Assembly: GCA_018398575.1 (NCBI GenBank)
Contig: JAGTXZ010000008.1
Span: forward strand, 930,001 to 994,000
Source of the DNA: Ampelomyces quisqualis
Taxonomy: Eukaryota; Ascomycota; Dothideomycetes; Pleosporales; Phaeosphaeriaceae
Length of the DNA stretch: 64,000 bases
Direction: 5' to 3'
Shown here: in pieces, positions 1-10,905 of the stretch
Layout of the letters: each line of letters starts with the position of its first letter
How positions within the stretch are numbered: position 1 is the stretch's first letter
The notes under the pieces: generated by a model
What the model was told of the DNA's origin: nothing
Databases searched by the model: none
Seen by the model: only the letters and a program-made list of their open reading frames with translations
Position numbers and translations under genes: made by a program

Positions 1-1813
1 CAAAATTATCCGTTCGCTCATACTCAGTTTTCGGCTCGAGATTTTATTCCTGCAGCTGCTGTGCTGGAGGATACGTTTGGTGCTCTTCAGAAGCGCTGGG
101 CTGTTTTTGAAGCTGCTCGACCTGCTTTTTTGAGTTTATGATTAGTATTTAAGAGACCCCTTATCTCTGTGGCACATTCATGGTAATAATTCCGGCGCGC
201 AGCTAGTTCTTTATCCTTGTTCTGGATCTGTTCGTCGTACTCCGTCTCCCTCTTCTTATACTCCTCGAACTATTTCTGATGTTGATCGGCAATTGCTTTA
301 TACGTTTCGAGTTCGTTACTAACCTTCTAGAGTTCCAATTGCTTCGCAGAATTTGTCTCGTTTTCCAACTTCAGTGCATCCTCAACAAATCCCATAGCTG
401 TAGAGGCAGCCCTAAGCTCTAACTCAAGGCGCTTGGTCTTAGTTTCTTTGGTCTCAAGCTCGTATTGTGCTTCTGTGAGCCACTACTTGGTGTTGTCGCA
501 GTCCCCCTCGATAATTTGCTTCTCGCTTTCAACGTCCTTGAGCTCATTTTCGTGGTCTACGATCTGCTTTTTGAGGTCATCATTTTGATTACCAAGCTCT
601 TGTCAATCGTGTCAGATTTCTGCAAATTATTCCTGGAAAGTCCCATGCTCTTTCTCGGAAGTCTCCAACGCTTCCTGGCAGCTCGTAAGCTTCTTCTCGG
701 AGATTTTCAAATCCCCTAACAAGCCGCAAGCTTTTTGTGGAGATCAGAATTCTCTTCATTACCCTCTTTAACATCTTCCTTAGATTGAAAAAGCTCTTTG
801 ATCTCGATTTTCGCCTCTTCGAGCTGTTCTTCTGCTGCCTTAGCACGCACCTCTGCGCCTTCACGATTCTTCAATGCAATCGCCAGGCTAGCTTTTGTCT
901 CAGTAAGTTCTTCTTCATTGGTTCTGATAGATGTCTTGTGTTCATTCGTTATCGTGTCCTTGGAGGCTTGAGCTTCGGCGACAGAAGTTTCGCGCGCCAC
1001 CACTGCTTCCTCCAGCTCTTCGACCTTTCTTTCAAGCTCAGACCTAAGATCGTTGATTTTTTCTGTAGCAGCAGTATCTGCTTCAGCGGCGTTGCGAGAC
1101 TCTGCACACGAAGTCTTGATCTGCTTCGTGAGATCGTCCCTCTCTTCAGAGACTGCATCCAACTCCTGTTTGATGGCTTCATTGATGCTCTTCCAGTGAG
1201 CATTCTCTTCCTTTCTATGTTTCTTCTCACCCTTCAACGTATCATACTCCACCCTCAAACGTTCAAGTTTACGGCGCGCATCATCCCGCTCCTTAGCGAC
1301 AACCTCTTTCTGCTCGTTCGCCGCTCCCGTCATCATATCGAGTCCATCTCTGAGAACGTCAACCATGTGAAGATTCTCATCTTCTTTCACATCTGCTTGA
1401 TGCTTTTTTTCAGTCTTCTTCGCATTTGTCTTCTTGTTCCTCCCTCCAAAACAGTACTTAAACAGCACATACACCCCAACCAGCCCCACAACATGCAACC
1501 CCACGAAAGCAGCTGTCATTCCCGCCGAAAATTATGGTGGCACGGCCGGCGGGAACAGCGGTCCACCCACAGGCGCACGATGGTCAGAGTAACAAATTGA
1601 GTTGGAGTGCATCCAAAAGTTTTCCACGGCATTGTGATTGCTGGAATAGTACGTCCCGTTGTGAAGAACCTTTTCGGGGATTGCGCCGGACCAGACAATG
1701 TCTTTGGCGTTCTGGTCTCGGCACAGGAAGACACACTCGATTGCGTCGTGGTTGGTGGAGTTCAAGGTGGGAGACCAGTTGGGGGGCATGTTGTTTGGGT
1801 ATTGATTGGACAT
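1..1813 (-). pseudogene. Decayed gene for a membrane-anchored coiled-coil protein
   Basis: A minus-strand reading frame opens at 1813 (MSNQYPNNMPPNW...) with an N-terminal region of about 93 residues. A single TAA at 1532-1534 interrupts it. The same frame resumes after a few codons with a hydrophobic segment (TAAFVGLHVVGLVGVYVLF), a basic stop-transfer stretch and about 230 residues of Glu/Lys-rich coiled coil. Near 718 the frame is lost. A shifted frame continues the coiled coil to the window edge, but carries stops at 627-629, 612-614, 603-605, 483-485, 327-329, 270-272 and 87-89. Every one (TAA, TAG, TGA) can come from CAA, CAG or CGA by one C-to-T change. I see no family signature beyond membrane anchor plus coiled coil, so no function is given. 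The 716-1519 part alone is open and could be annotated wrongly as an intact 267-aa gene. Alternative: introns hide some stops, but seven stops in about 200 codons make that unlikely. Confidence 0.7.
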
Positions 1814-2326
1814 GGTGCTGATTCGAGACTGATATCTGATTGTTTGTAAATGTGAATTCTGGGATCGTGAGTGTTGTTAGATAGAGGGGCTGATTGTAAA
1901 ACTTAAAATACCTGTTCATGGCGATGTATGTAAATCGTGACCATGCCATGGCCTTTGTTCATTCAGGGCTGGTATTTTTCCGAGACCAGGTAAGTCGAGA
2001 CACAGGAGGAATTCAGCTGGACTGGAACAAAGCCGATGAAGCGGACGCAAAAAAAACTACGGAGCCGAAGCAAACAGCTTCACACAGGAACAGTGTTATT
2101 TAATGCAACATGTGCAGCGATTAATGCAGAGACCTGTTCGACAAGCAGCGAAAGTGGTGCATTTGATGCTCCGTAGGGTGATCAGGGTGCCAACTTCTCA
2201 ACTGCTGCGAGCGCGCAGTATACATCAGGCCATTGTTACATGGCTCACCGAATTGTGACCTCGACGCCGACCTCATTGCTATGTCATATTAGTAAATTGA
2301 ACACGAGCCATAAGAGCTGGTAAGGG
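1814..2326. other. Intergenic, no gene seen
   Basis: Between the decayed coiled-coil gene and the end of the GH36 gene. It holds a 61-codon plus-strand frame (1918-2103) with no family signature and ordinary random composition. It should contain the 3' UTR of the GH36 gene; no clear signal was found. Confidence 0.5.
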
Positions 2327-5258
2327 TTACCTCCACGATGCCTTCTGGTCCGTCTCATTCCATGCTCTGACAAGATCGATCTCCAGAACGTTTTCACACA
2401 CATCACTGATCTTCACGCAGTCGGAGGGAATTGGACGGCCGAACATCACAGCAAAGAAGTCGTCCGTGATAGATCTTTCCTTCAAGTCGGACACGTAGAC
2501 GCCTGTGATGTGATCAGTAGGACGAATTCACGACGAACATGAACAAGCTGCGACGTACCATATGTGCCAAGAACCTTTAGAGACGTGTAAATTCTCAACA
2601 AGCCAGACCACTCATCAATGTAGCTGTCTGTGTTGATAATGGCAGCGGCGCCAGTCATCTTTCCGAGGATACCAAGGTTAGCTATCGAGATGTGCTCCGG
2701 CCCTTTCCATGGCTGTTCGCGTTTCAGCTTGAAGGATCGCAGTGGGTAAGCGGACAAGATTTCCCAGCCGCGCACCGCTAGTTCAACATGAACCAAAGAC
2801 TCATTCTTTTCGAGACTAGTCGGGTTGGTGACTTTGCCACTGGTATGGCTTCGAACAATATACGTTCCCTTCTCGGCACCTGGAAACGAGTCGAGACCGA
2901 CCAACTCGGTGAGCGGTCGCGGTGCGCAATTGAAGACGCCCAGAATACTAACACCAGTCTCGGCCATACCCACGTAAGTGCTAACCTTCAGGAGTACGGG
3001 ATCGTCAAACGCGTTATATGCTGATGTACTCTTGCCAACTGTGTGAGGACGGAGGATAACGGTATCACCCCGTGGCGTGTTGCCCGTCATCTGAGCTATC
3101 AAGTCGATGCCATGGTGGCCGGGAACATCAGTGATGTATACAGGCCCCCCAGATACACAGCGGCCAGCTCCATGAAAGGCCGCATAGTCGTGCGAGGTCT
3201 GGAACATATCCCAATCGGGCAAGATGTTCAGGTACTGAGTCAGAATGGAGTTGTGAGCGTTGCAAAAGATGTGCCACGGATGAGAGGCTGGAACGTCTGG
3301 GAAGAAGTCGTCTGAGTTGCGCAAAAGCACGCGTGGCTTGTTTGATGGAAGTTGGGAGTGGAAGATGAGTTGTGGTGTTTGTGACATGCAGGATATTGCT
3401 CTGGCGGAGAAGAACCTGAGCTGATTGATGCTCCAGGCATCCTGATAGGCCTCTATGAGATGGCGACGATCGTCCGCATTCTTGATTTCATCGAGGAAGA
3501 ATTGACTGTCTGTCTTGACGGAGTCGACGCCGGCGGAATGAAGGAACTCGTAAAAGTCCTTGTAGAAGCGACCGACGTCTTCCCCGGATACCATGGTGGC
3601 CTTTCCACCAGCCACACCATCCTTCGTTTGCACTTCAACAGTTTTGTATTCCTCGGCAATCTTGCCACTCGGAGCAATGCCACCCCAATAGCCGTGAATA
3701 GCATGCCAGACTGCGACGTGCTTGATGTGCTTGTTCTTGCTGCGAATGTCGTCAACGGCAGCCTTGAGGCCTCGTGGAAAGCCTGCTTTGTTTGCTTCAA
3801 ACTCAAGCCAGCCGTTATCGAACTGAGTTTCACCATTAGTCTACATCTTATGAGCAAGGATCTCCGAACCACTTGAAACACTTACCAGTGATTGCCAATT
3901 GTCGTCAATAATCAGATTACTGATGTTGATATCGTTCCTCGCTAAGGAGTCAAGAGCATTGAATATCTTCTCCTCTGTCAGGTCCTGGCCAAGTCCATTC
4001 CAGGTACAGTATGTGAGTCCATCGTCTACACAGTCCACGTATTAGCTCGCAAGGAACCAGACACGAAGAAAATCCTTGGCCACTTACACCAATTTTCGAG
4101 CCATTGCGGCTTGAAGTCTTTCACCAAAGCTTCATGCTCAGCATTGATCTGACCTCCAGCAGCCTCGCATTGGGTTACTATCTTGCGGGCATAGTACATA
4201 ACAGCCGCAACAGCATGCTCCAAAGTTTTTCCCACCGCAGCGACAATGTTGAGAGTTCCGTCTTGCTCACGATCGTTCTCAGAGTTGATGACCATCTTTC
4301 CCTCACCATCGTGACGGAAGATGGTCAGCACATCCTTGATGCCGCTGACTGCGAGAACAACAAGATGAGAGCCATCTTTACGTTCAAAAGCGGTAAGAAT
4401 AGCGTCCTTATCAGGCTGAAATTTTTCCCTCCCTTGCCGAGGCGCAAGCCAAGGACTCCAAAGCCGGGTCACAGCAAACCAACGCGAGAAGTTTGTTGGC
4501 TTGCCGAGTTTCTCATTCAGGAATCCAGGTTCCTTGCCTGACGCGGCTTTTACTGAACCTGTTATGGACCAAAGCTTAGTTTCAGGACTGTCACTGTGCT
4601 CTTCACTGATGTTGAGAAAGGATGGCAATTCCTCGATGTATTGCGTCAGGTCGCTCTTCACCGCTTCGGCGGATTGGTAGATGAGGTGCCCATCGGATGT
4701 GGAGAACGATTCGTTAGCCCACTTCCATGGCTCCTCCTATAATCATCAGTATCATGCAATGCACGCCATGAAGGGAGAATAGACTGGGCCAGCCGCAGTC
4801 TCTCATGATCTTTGCAGCATAAGCAGTGTGGAGTTTTACCTTGGCTACCCGAAACGTGACAGTGTAAGAACAAAGGCAATTGTTTGCCGGCCTGCCTGGA
4901 AGATCAACAGTGAAGAATTGGCGCCGCACATTATGCTCGTTTGTCTTCACCGACATCTTGAGCATGCTTTGTTAGCGAAATGCGTAACATGGGGCTGGAT
5001 TGGCCCACCACGCCGGGCTCGGAAACTGGCTGCAGGTCCAGACTCGTCCACTTCTGAACATGTTCGAAATTGTGCCACAACGCCACCTCCCAAGTCTTGT
5101 CGGAGCTAGCTGAGCTCTCAATGAGCACAGTGAATCGAACCTGCTGACAGTCAGAATGGACAGAACGGAGCAGAGGTGGTGCTACTTACGGATTTCTGGT
5201 CGGGACGAATCGTTGTAGTCTGGCCCAATGGTGGGTGACAGGTGAGTGATGCGTACAT
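2327..5258 (-). CDS. GH36 raffinose synthase / alkaline alpha-galactosidase-like protein
   Basis: Seven exons fit: 5258-5190, 5140-5012, 4956-4840, 4736-4088, 4025-3886, 3840-2559 and 2502-2327, giving about 853 aa, usual for the plant/fungal raffinose synthase (Sip1) branch of GH36. Diagnostic motifs: YDGLTYCTWNGLG and IIDDNWQSL in the barrel; VKTDSQ (Asp near residue 479, expected nucleophile); PDWDMFQ followed by GGPVYITD (Asp near 606, expected acid/base). Family members hydrolyse or transfer alpha-1,6-galactosyl groups of raffinose-type sugars; the exact substrate cannot be told from sequence. No signal peptide is apparent (MYASLTCHPPLG), so it is probably intracellular. The exon 2/3 junction is the weak point: the donor may be GTGGTG or GTGGGC, both in phase, and the acceptor is CAAG. 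The others have good GTAAGT/GTACGT donors. It borders the AT-rich block but shows no decay. Confidence 0.88.
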
Positions 5259-5459
5259 GTTTGTTTGGTGGTAGAGGGTACTGGGAAGAGTGATACTAGG
5301 TCAGGTCGGGGCAGGAAGCACGAGGATCAGATGGTTGGCAGGAGACCAGTGATGCAAGAAGGTGAGCTTTTTCAATGGATGCCAGTTCGAGTGGCTTGCG
5401 CAGCCGTTATATGTATTAGTGAGGGTGTGAAGTACCATGCCAGGTGATTGGCCAAGGGT
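5259..5459. promoter_or_regulatory. Short 5' region of the GH36 gene, squeezed against the AT block
   Basis: Only about 200 bp of normal-composition DNA separates the GH36 start codon from the AT-rich block. The promoter must lie here or extend into the block. No specific site was recognised. Confidence 0.35.
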
Positions 5460-5929
5460 AAAATGTTTTAATATTAATTAGTAAGTAAAGAAAATTAACA
5501 AGGTAATTAGGTCTAATACAAAATACTAAGTAAAAAAACACCTTTTATATATATTTAATAATGTTATAAATTTAAGATTAGTAATACTCTATATTTATTT
5601 TTAGTTATACTTAATATCTATATTTAGTTATACTATATATTTATATTTAGTAATACTTTATATTTATATTTAGTAATACTGTATATATATATTTAGTAAT
5701 ACTAAATAGCTTAATAAATTATAAGTCTTAGAGATATATATACTTAAGTATAATATATAAATAAAATATATATATTTTAAGTAAAGTTCTTAAGTAATTC
5801 TATATAAAGAAAAGAAGTAAAAGAATTAATATAGTACTTATACTAAGTTATTTTAATTAAGTCTCTATTATTTTAAAACTAGTTTTTACTTTTCTAGAAT
5901 AAGTTTCTAGTCTCTTAGAATAAGTATAT

Positions 5930-6110
5930 ATTCTTTTAGAATAAGTCTATATTCTTTTAGAATAAGTCTATATTCTTTTAGCATAAGTCTATATTCTTTT
6001 AGAATAAGTTTATATTCTTTTAAAATTAGTTTATATTCTTTTAGAATTTTAAATAAGTTTATATTCTTTTAGACTTTTTAAAAAGGTTATATTCTTTTAG
6101 AATTTTTAAA
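5930..6110. repeat. Tandem array of about 22-bp AT units
   Basis: Seven or more imperfect copies of a unit like TATATTCTTTTAGAATAAGT follow each other, with C/T and G/A differences between copies and later copies lengthened by insertions. An isolated relative sits near 6500. Confidence 0.7.
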
Positions 6111-6135
6111 AAGTTAATATTTATTAAGAATTAGT

Positions 6136-6272
6136 AGGCTAGTAAATAAGTTGTCTTTACTTTTAAATCTAGTAGAGTTAAGGCTTAGTTTTCTATTATA
6201 ATTTTATAAATCTAAATAGCTGCCTTATAACTAATTAAAAATTTCCTAATTTAGACTAGTATTAACAAAGTT
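6136..6272 (+). repeat. Direct repeat copy A (137 bp)
   Basis: Begins AGGCTAGTAAATAAG and ends with TTAGACTAGTATTAACAAAGTT. It matches 6789-6925 over its whole length with the same spacing of landmarks (CTTTACTTTTAAATCTAGTAG against CTCTACTTTTAAATCTAGTAG). Differences include many A/G and C/T changes. Both copies are 137 bp. Confidence 0.7.
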
Positions 6273-6788
6273 ATAAGGCAACCTACTAATTAGGTTAAGT
6301 TAAGGTACCTACCTGTTATTTTAGCGTTATCTTAGCAAATACTAGTCTGTTTTAGGTAATCTTTGCGTCTGTGCGTAGCCCTAATATAGAGCTATAGAAT
6401 AGCTTACTAAAGATCTTTCTAGCACTAATATTGCTTAAGCTATTAAGAAGAAACTAATTACCCTAGTTAGGTACTTATTTACTACTATAAGAATTAGGTT
6501 ATATTCTTTTAGAATACGTCTATATTATTACTTTAAAATAAGAGTTTTTTAAGTTAGTTTTAAAGATAGAATTAAGAATTAGTTTAGTTAGCTTACACCT
6601 TTAATAAAGTAGTCTACTAGTAGATAGTACTTAGTAAGCTAACTAGATAATTTATAAAAGTTAGCCTACTTCTTATTTTTTTTCTTTTTTTTCTACTATT
6701 AGTATCTAGATAGCTATTTAATAGTTTTAATAGAGTTACTAGATCTAGTAGAATAGCTACTTTTTATTTTATTATAATAGCTACTTTT

Positions 6789-6925
6789 AGGCTAGTAAAT
6801 AAATTCTCTCTACTTTTAAATCTAGTAGAGTTAAGACTTAATAATCTATTATAGTATTATAGGCCTATATAGCTACTTTCTAATAGTCTAAAGATTACTT
6901 AATTTAGACTAGTATTAATAAAGTT
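6789..6925 (+). repeat. Direct repeat copy B (137 bp)
   Basis: Partner of 6136-6272: begins AGGCTAGTAAATAAA and ends with TTAGACTAGTATTAATAAAGTT. Both ends are better conserved than the middle. Confidence 0.7.
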
Positions 6926-7266
6926 CTAAAAGTACCTATCTTCTAATTTAGTAGTATATTACTAAATACTAATATTAATAAAGTAATTTATAAATTATTA
7001 AATAGCTAAATATAAAGTCTATAATTAAGTAAAGTATCTTATTACGCTAATATATAAATAGCTAGAGCTAGAATTTAATAAAAGTAGATACTACTCTAAT
7101 TCTAACCTATCTAGTACTATAGCCTACTTTTTCTTATATTATAATAGCTACTTTTATTATAATAGAATAGCTACTTTTTATTCTATTATAATAGGTAACT
7201 ATTTAGTATTAGACTCTAGAGTATTATTTAATACTAGTATACTTAAAAAGTGTTATGTTATACTAG

Positions 7267-7382
7267 AGTTATATACTCTTAGAATATCTTAATATACTAA
7301 AGTTATATACTCTTAGAATATCTTAATATACTTAAGTTATATACTCTTAGAATATCTTAATATACTTAAGTTATATACTCTA
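7267..7382 (+). repeat. 34-bp tandem repeat, three full copies plus a partial fourth
   Basis: Copies start at 7267, 7301, 7335 and 7369. Each begins AGTTATATACTCTTAGAATA; the full copies are nearly identical, unlike the diverged repeats elsewhere in the block, so this array is probably younger. Confidence 0.85.
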
Positions 7383-7417
7383 TTTAATAATAGCTAGTAG
7401 CTAATAGAATAACTTAC

Positions 7418-7651
<234 letters not shown>

Positions 7652-7679
7652 TTGTATATATATACGTACAAATATATAA

Positions 7680-7785
7680 TATATCACGTGTACATACTAT
7701 ATGTGTATATACGTGTTACGTGCGTGTATACATGTTACGTGCGTGTTGTGTCACGTGCGTGTCGTGTTACGTGCGTATACTTACA
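7680..7785 (+). repeat. Imperfect GTTACGTGCGTGT repeats
   Basis: Directly after the AT block the sequence turns into several imperfect copies of a 13-bp unit rich in ACGTGCGTGT, with many intact CpG sites. The contrast with the CpG-poor block marks the block's edge. Confidence 0.6.
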
Positions 7786-8122
7786 GCTTTAAGGTCTAAG
7801 CTTTTAGACGAAAAAAGCGCGCACAGACAGAAAACAACAAATTTACACAACTACTACAAGAGCTACAGAACAGATTAATTCTTCTAAGCAAAAGGAGGAG
7901 GTAGAGGCAGTATAGACGGTCGCTTCGCGAAAATTACAGGTGGTGCAGGGCCGCTGCGCGGGAGTTAGACTTAGGCTGTTAATAAGTAGATGTTACATAA
8001 AGGTGCGGCACTGGTCAAGTGACGAGGAAGCTTCGACCAATGAGGGCATCGTCCATCTTGGCACGTGCCTTTTTCGACCTCTGATGTCCCTCCATATCAC
8101 GACTCGTGGCTTCCCCGCAGTC
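7786..8122. other. 5' region of the TyrRS gene, with a possible degraded coding remnant
   Basis: Between about 7798 and 8000 one frame reads like a basic/acidic coding tail (QINSSKQKEEVEA, TVASRKLQVVQGR) with TAG where CAG would fit. This may be the tail of a decayed transposon gene, but I cannot assign a family. The rest should hold the TyrRS promoter and 5' UTR. Confidence 0.3.
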
Positions 8123-10136
8123 ATGTCGTTGCTGAGACACTTGTCACAGCGGCGGCCATATGTCTGTCACCACTGTGTACGGAGACAGCACACGTCGGCG
8201 CGTGTTCAGAAGCCTGAAGGGCCTGGCAGGGGATGGGTTGTGGAAGAGGGCGTTGCGGCAGCACAAGAGGCAATGTGGGCTGAGCAGGCGGGCCGGATAA
8301 AGGCAGGGCAGCAGAAGAGCATGCTGAGCGTGCTGGAAGAGCGCGGGTTTGTCAAGGATGTCGCGGGGTGAGTGCACGTGGTTGTGTTTCCATTCGACAT
8401 GGGACGAAGTGGCTCATAATACTGACTACGCAACAGCGGACGGCCAGCGCTCGACTGGCTTCTCACAGAAAAACGCATCACCGCTTATGTCGGCGTGGAT
8501 CCGACGGCCCCCTCACTCCACGTTGGGCATCTGCTACCGCTCATGGCTCTCTATTGGATGTATCTCCATGGCTATCAGACAGTGAGCTTGGTAAGCGACC
8601 TACAACTCGACCCAAGCCCACGACAGACGGTTAATATGAGCAGTTAGGCGGGGGGACTGTGCAGATTGGCGATCCGTCAGGGCGAACGACTGCGCGTGCG
8701 CCACAAAAATACAACACCAAAGCCATGAATGTGAATATCATGGGCAAACAGCTGCGCACACTCTGGACCAACGTCAAATGCCTGAGAATCAAGTACAAGT
8801 ATCCGCAGTCCATCGGCGGAAAACAGGTTACCCTCAACAATATTACCTGGCTGAGAAGCCTGAAAGCTATCGACCTTTTGAGGACCATAGGCTCTGGCAT
8901 GCGATTGGGCTCCATGCTTGCTCGCGATTCGTGAGTAGCCCCATCATACCGGTCTACTCGTCTCATCTGACGTATCCACAGTGTTAAAGTACGTATGGAA
9001 AGTGGTGAAGGCATGGCCATGTCGGAGTTTAGCTACCCCTTGTTCCAAGCCTATGACTGGTGGAGCCTGTACAAGACCTGGGACGTCCAACTTCAGATTG
9101 GTGGCTCTGATCAATACGGAAACATCTGCGCCGGCATGGACGCTGTCAGCCACATGCGCAAATTGCAGGATGCAGGCAGTGGTGAAGAAGGTGCACAAGT
9201 AGAGACGTATGGCCTCACGACCCCCTTACTTACCACCGCATCTGGAGAGAAGTTCGGTAAGAGTGCCGGAAACGCTGTCTGGCTTGACCCGGACATGATG
9301 AGCTCTTTCGACCTGTATCAGGTATGACCAACAACGATGCGAAACCCAGAACTTGAACTAACTCGCACTAGTATTTCCTTCGAACAGCCGACGATGAAGT
9401 CGAGAGATACCTCAAACTCTTCACCTTCATACCCCTCCAGCATATCAATCTGCTGATGGGACAGCAACGGAACGACGAGTCGAAACGTCTGGCACAACAC
9501 ATTCTGGCCAAAGAAATCGTGGAGCTTGCCCATGGTGCGGAGGCGGCCAAGAAAGCAGAGACAGCCCACAAGGAAGCTTTCAGCCACGGAACAAACACTT
9601 TCGCCCTTGGTGCTCTCCGGAGCGCTATGTCTAGTATCAAGACTACGGAATCGCCCGCCACCAATCCGGAAGACGCACGGCTTCTTAAATACAAGAAGGC
9701 CTATGCTGCTTCGTCCGCAGCGCACACTGTCCCCGGTACAACCCACGAACAACCAAAGGAGAATAGCGGCCATGTAGTGACTCTGCCACTTTCAATGCTG
9801 CAGCCCGGCTCGTTCCCACGCATTCTTCACGCTGCGGGCCTAGCATCATCCAAAAGCGACGCCCATCGTCTAATCGCGAAGAGAGGCGCTTACGTCGTCG
9901 TGCCCGACTCCGGGTCGATGGAAAACCCGACAGCATTACAATGGATCAACATCGAGTCCAGTGCCACTGCAGATCCAAAACACTTCCTAGTAGACTTTGA
10001 CGCGCTTGTCCTTCGATCAGGCAAGTCCAAAATACAAATATGTCACATCGTCTTGGACGAGCATTCCGACGGCGAAGAAACACATCAGCGCGATCAAAGC
10101 AGCAAATTAAGCTTGGAACATGACACGAAAACCTAA
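8123..10136 (+). CDS. MSY1: Mitochondrial tyrosyl-tRNA synthetase
   Basis: Five exons: 8123-8367, 8437-8590, 8644-8930, 8982-9321 and 9372-10136, giving 596 aa. The class I signature is complete: HVGHLLPL (HIGH motif) in the Rossmann fold, GDPSGRTT, QIGGSDQYGN (tyrosyl-adenylate pocket) and KFGKSAGN (KMSKS-type loop). The N-terminus (MSLLRHLSQRRPYVCHHCVRRQH) is Arg-rich without acidic residues, a good mitochondrial presequence, which with the bacterial-type core points to the organellar enzyme. An in-frame ATG lies about 40 nt upstream, but the start chosen gives the cleaner presequence. The second intron's acceptor is CAG at 8641-8643, not the TAG a few bases later, because only this keeps LLGGGTVQIGDPSG in frame. 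The C-terminus holds an S4-like RNA-binding segment (LHAAGLASSKSDAHRLIAKRG) and a hydrophilic tail. It charges mitochondrial tRNA-Tyr. Confidence 0.95.
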
Positions 10137-10905
10137 ACCCCTCAACCTCGAATAAACTTACCATTTCCCGAATGTACACACAAGCCCAAGTCGCCAATCT
10201 CAGTCGTCAAATCGTCCCAACGGGCCTTGCGTCGTCTAGCAAATACACACATGTACAAAAATCTGCTGGACATCACCACCACCATCCCCTCCGCCCCCCT
10301 TAGTTAAAATCTCCTATTACAACAACAACAATAATAATATCACAACAACCCACCCAACCCCCCCTCCCCCCTTCTCCGAAACAAATCTCAAACTCGTGCA
10401 ACACCCATCGCTTAGCTCGTGTGAGACTGAGCGTAGGTGTTTGTTTCTTCTTCCCCCATTGATATTCGGGAAAAGGTACCGCTTCGGGAGCACCGAGAAG
10501 TGGCAGGTGCATAGCAACGACGTCGGAGGAATTCCATTTCGTGTTGGAGATGCAAACGAGGAAGAATTGAGTGTTGGGAGGGAGGGCGTTGATTGTGCGG
10601 GTGGAAGGGGAAGGGCAAGGGTGTTGGGGAGTTGGATTTGGATAGTCTTAGTGGAAAACGTCTCGCTCGTGTGTGGTGGATGATTGATGTCGTGTGTGAG
10701 TAGGCAAATGTAGAAATGCAATGCCAACTACCCAAGCTAATCTATGTACCGACACAGCGTGTCATCATGCTACAAACAATCTTGCCGGCCGCTATATGCC
10801 TAGCACAAAATCCAGACCATGTGAAAGTCTGGGCGGGTTTGAAGAGAATCTTTGGATATCACGAGAAGAATAGAAGAAGATCGTCATGAACAAGGGGCAC
10901 TACCC
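10137..10905. other. Convergent intergenic region
   Basis: 3' regions of the TyrRS gene and the J-protein gene face each other here. It has CAA/CCC-rich low-complexity stretches around 10270-10400, with no protein family in any frame. A minus-strand frame of about 130 codons (10317-10727) is low complexity and not supported as a gene. Confidence 0.5.

Noticed and set aside
716..1519. Intact 267-aa coiled-coil gene
   Set aside because: It is the surviving open part of a longer frame; the same protein clearly continues on both sides through stops.
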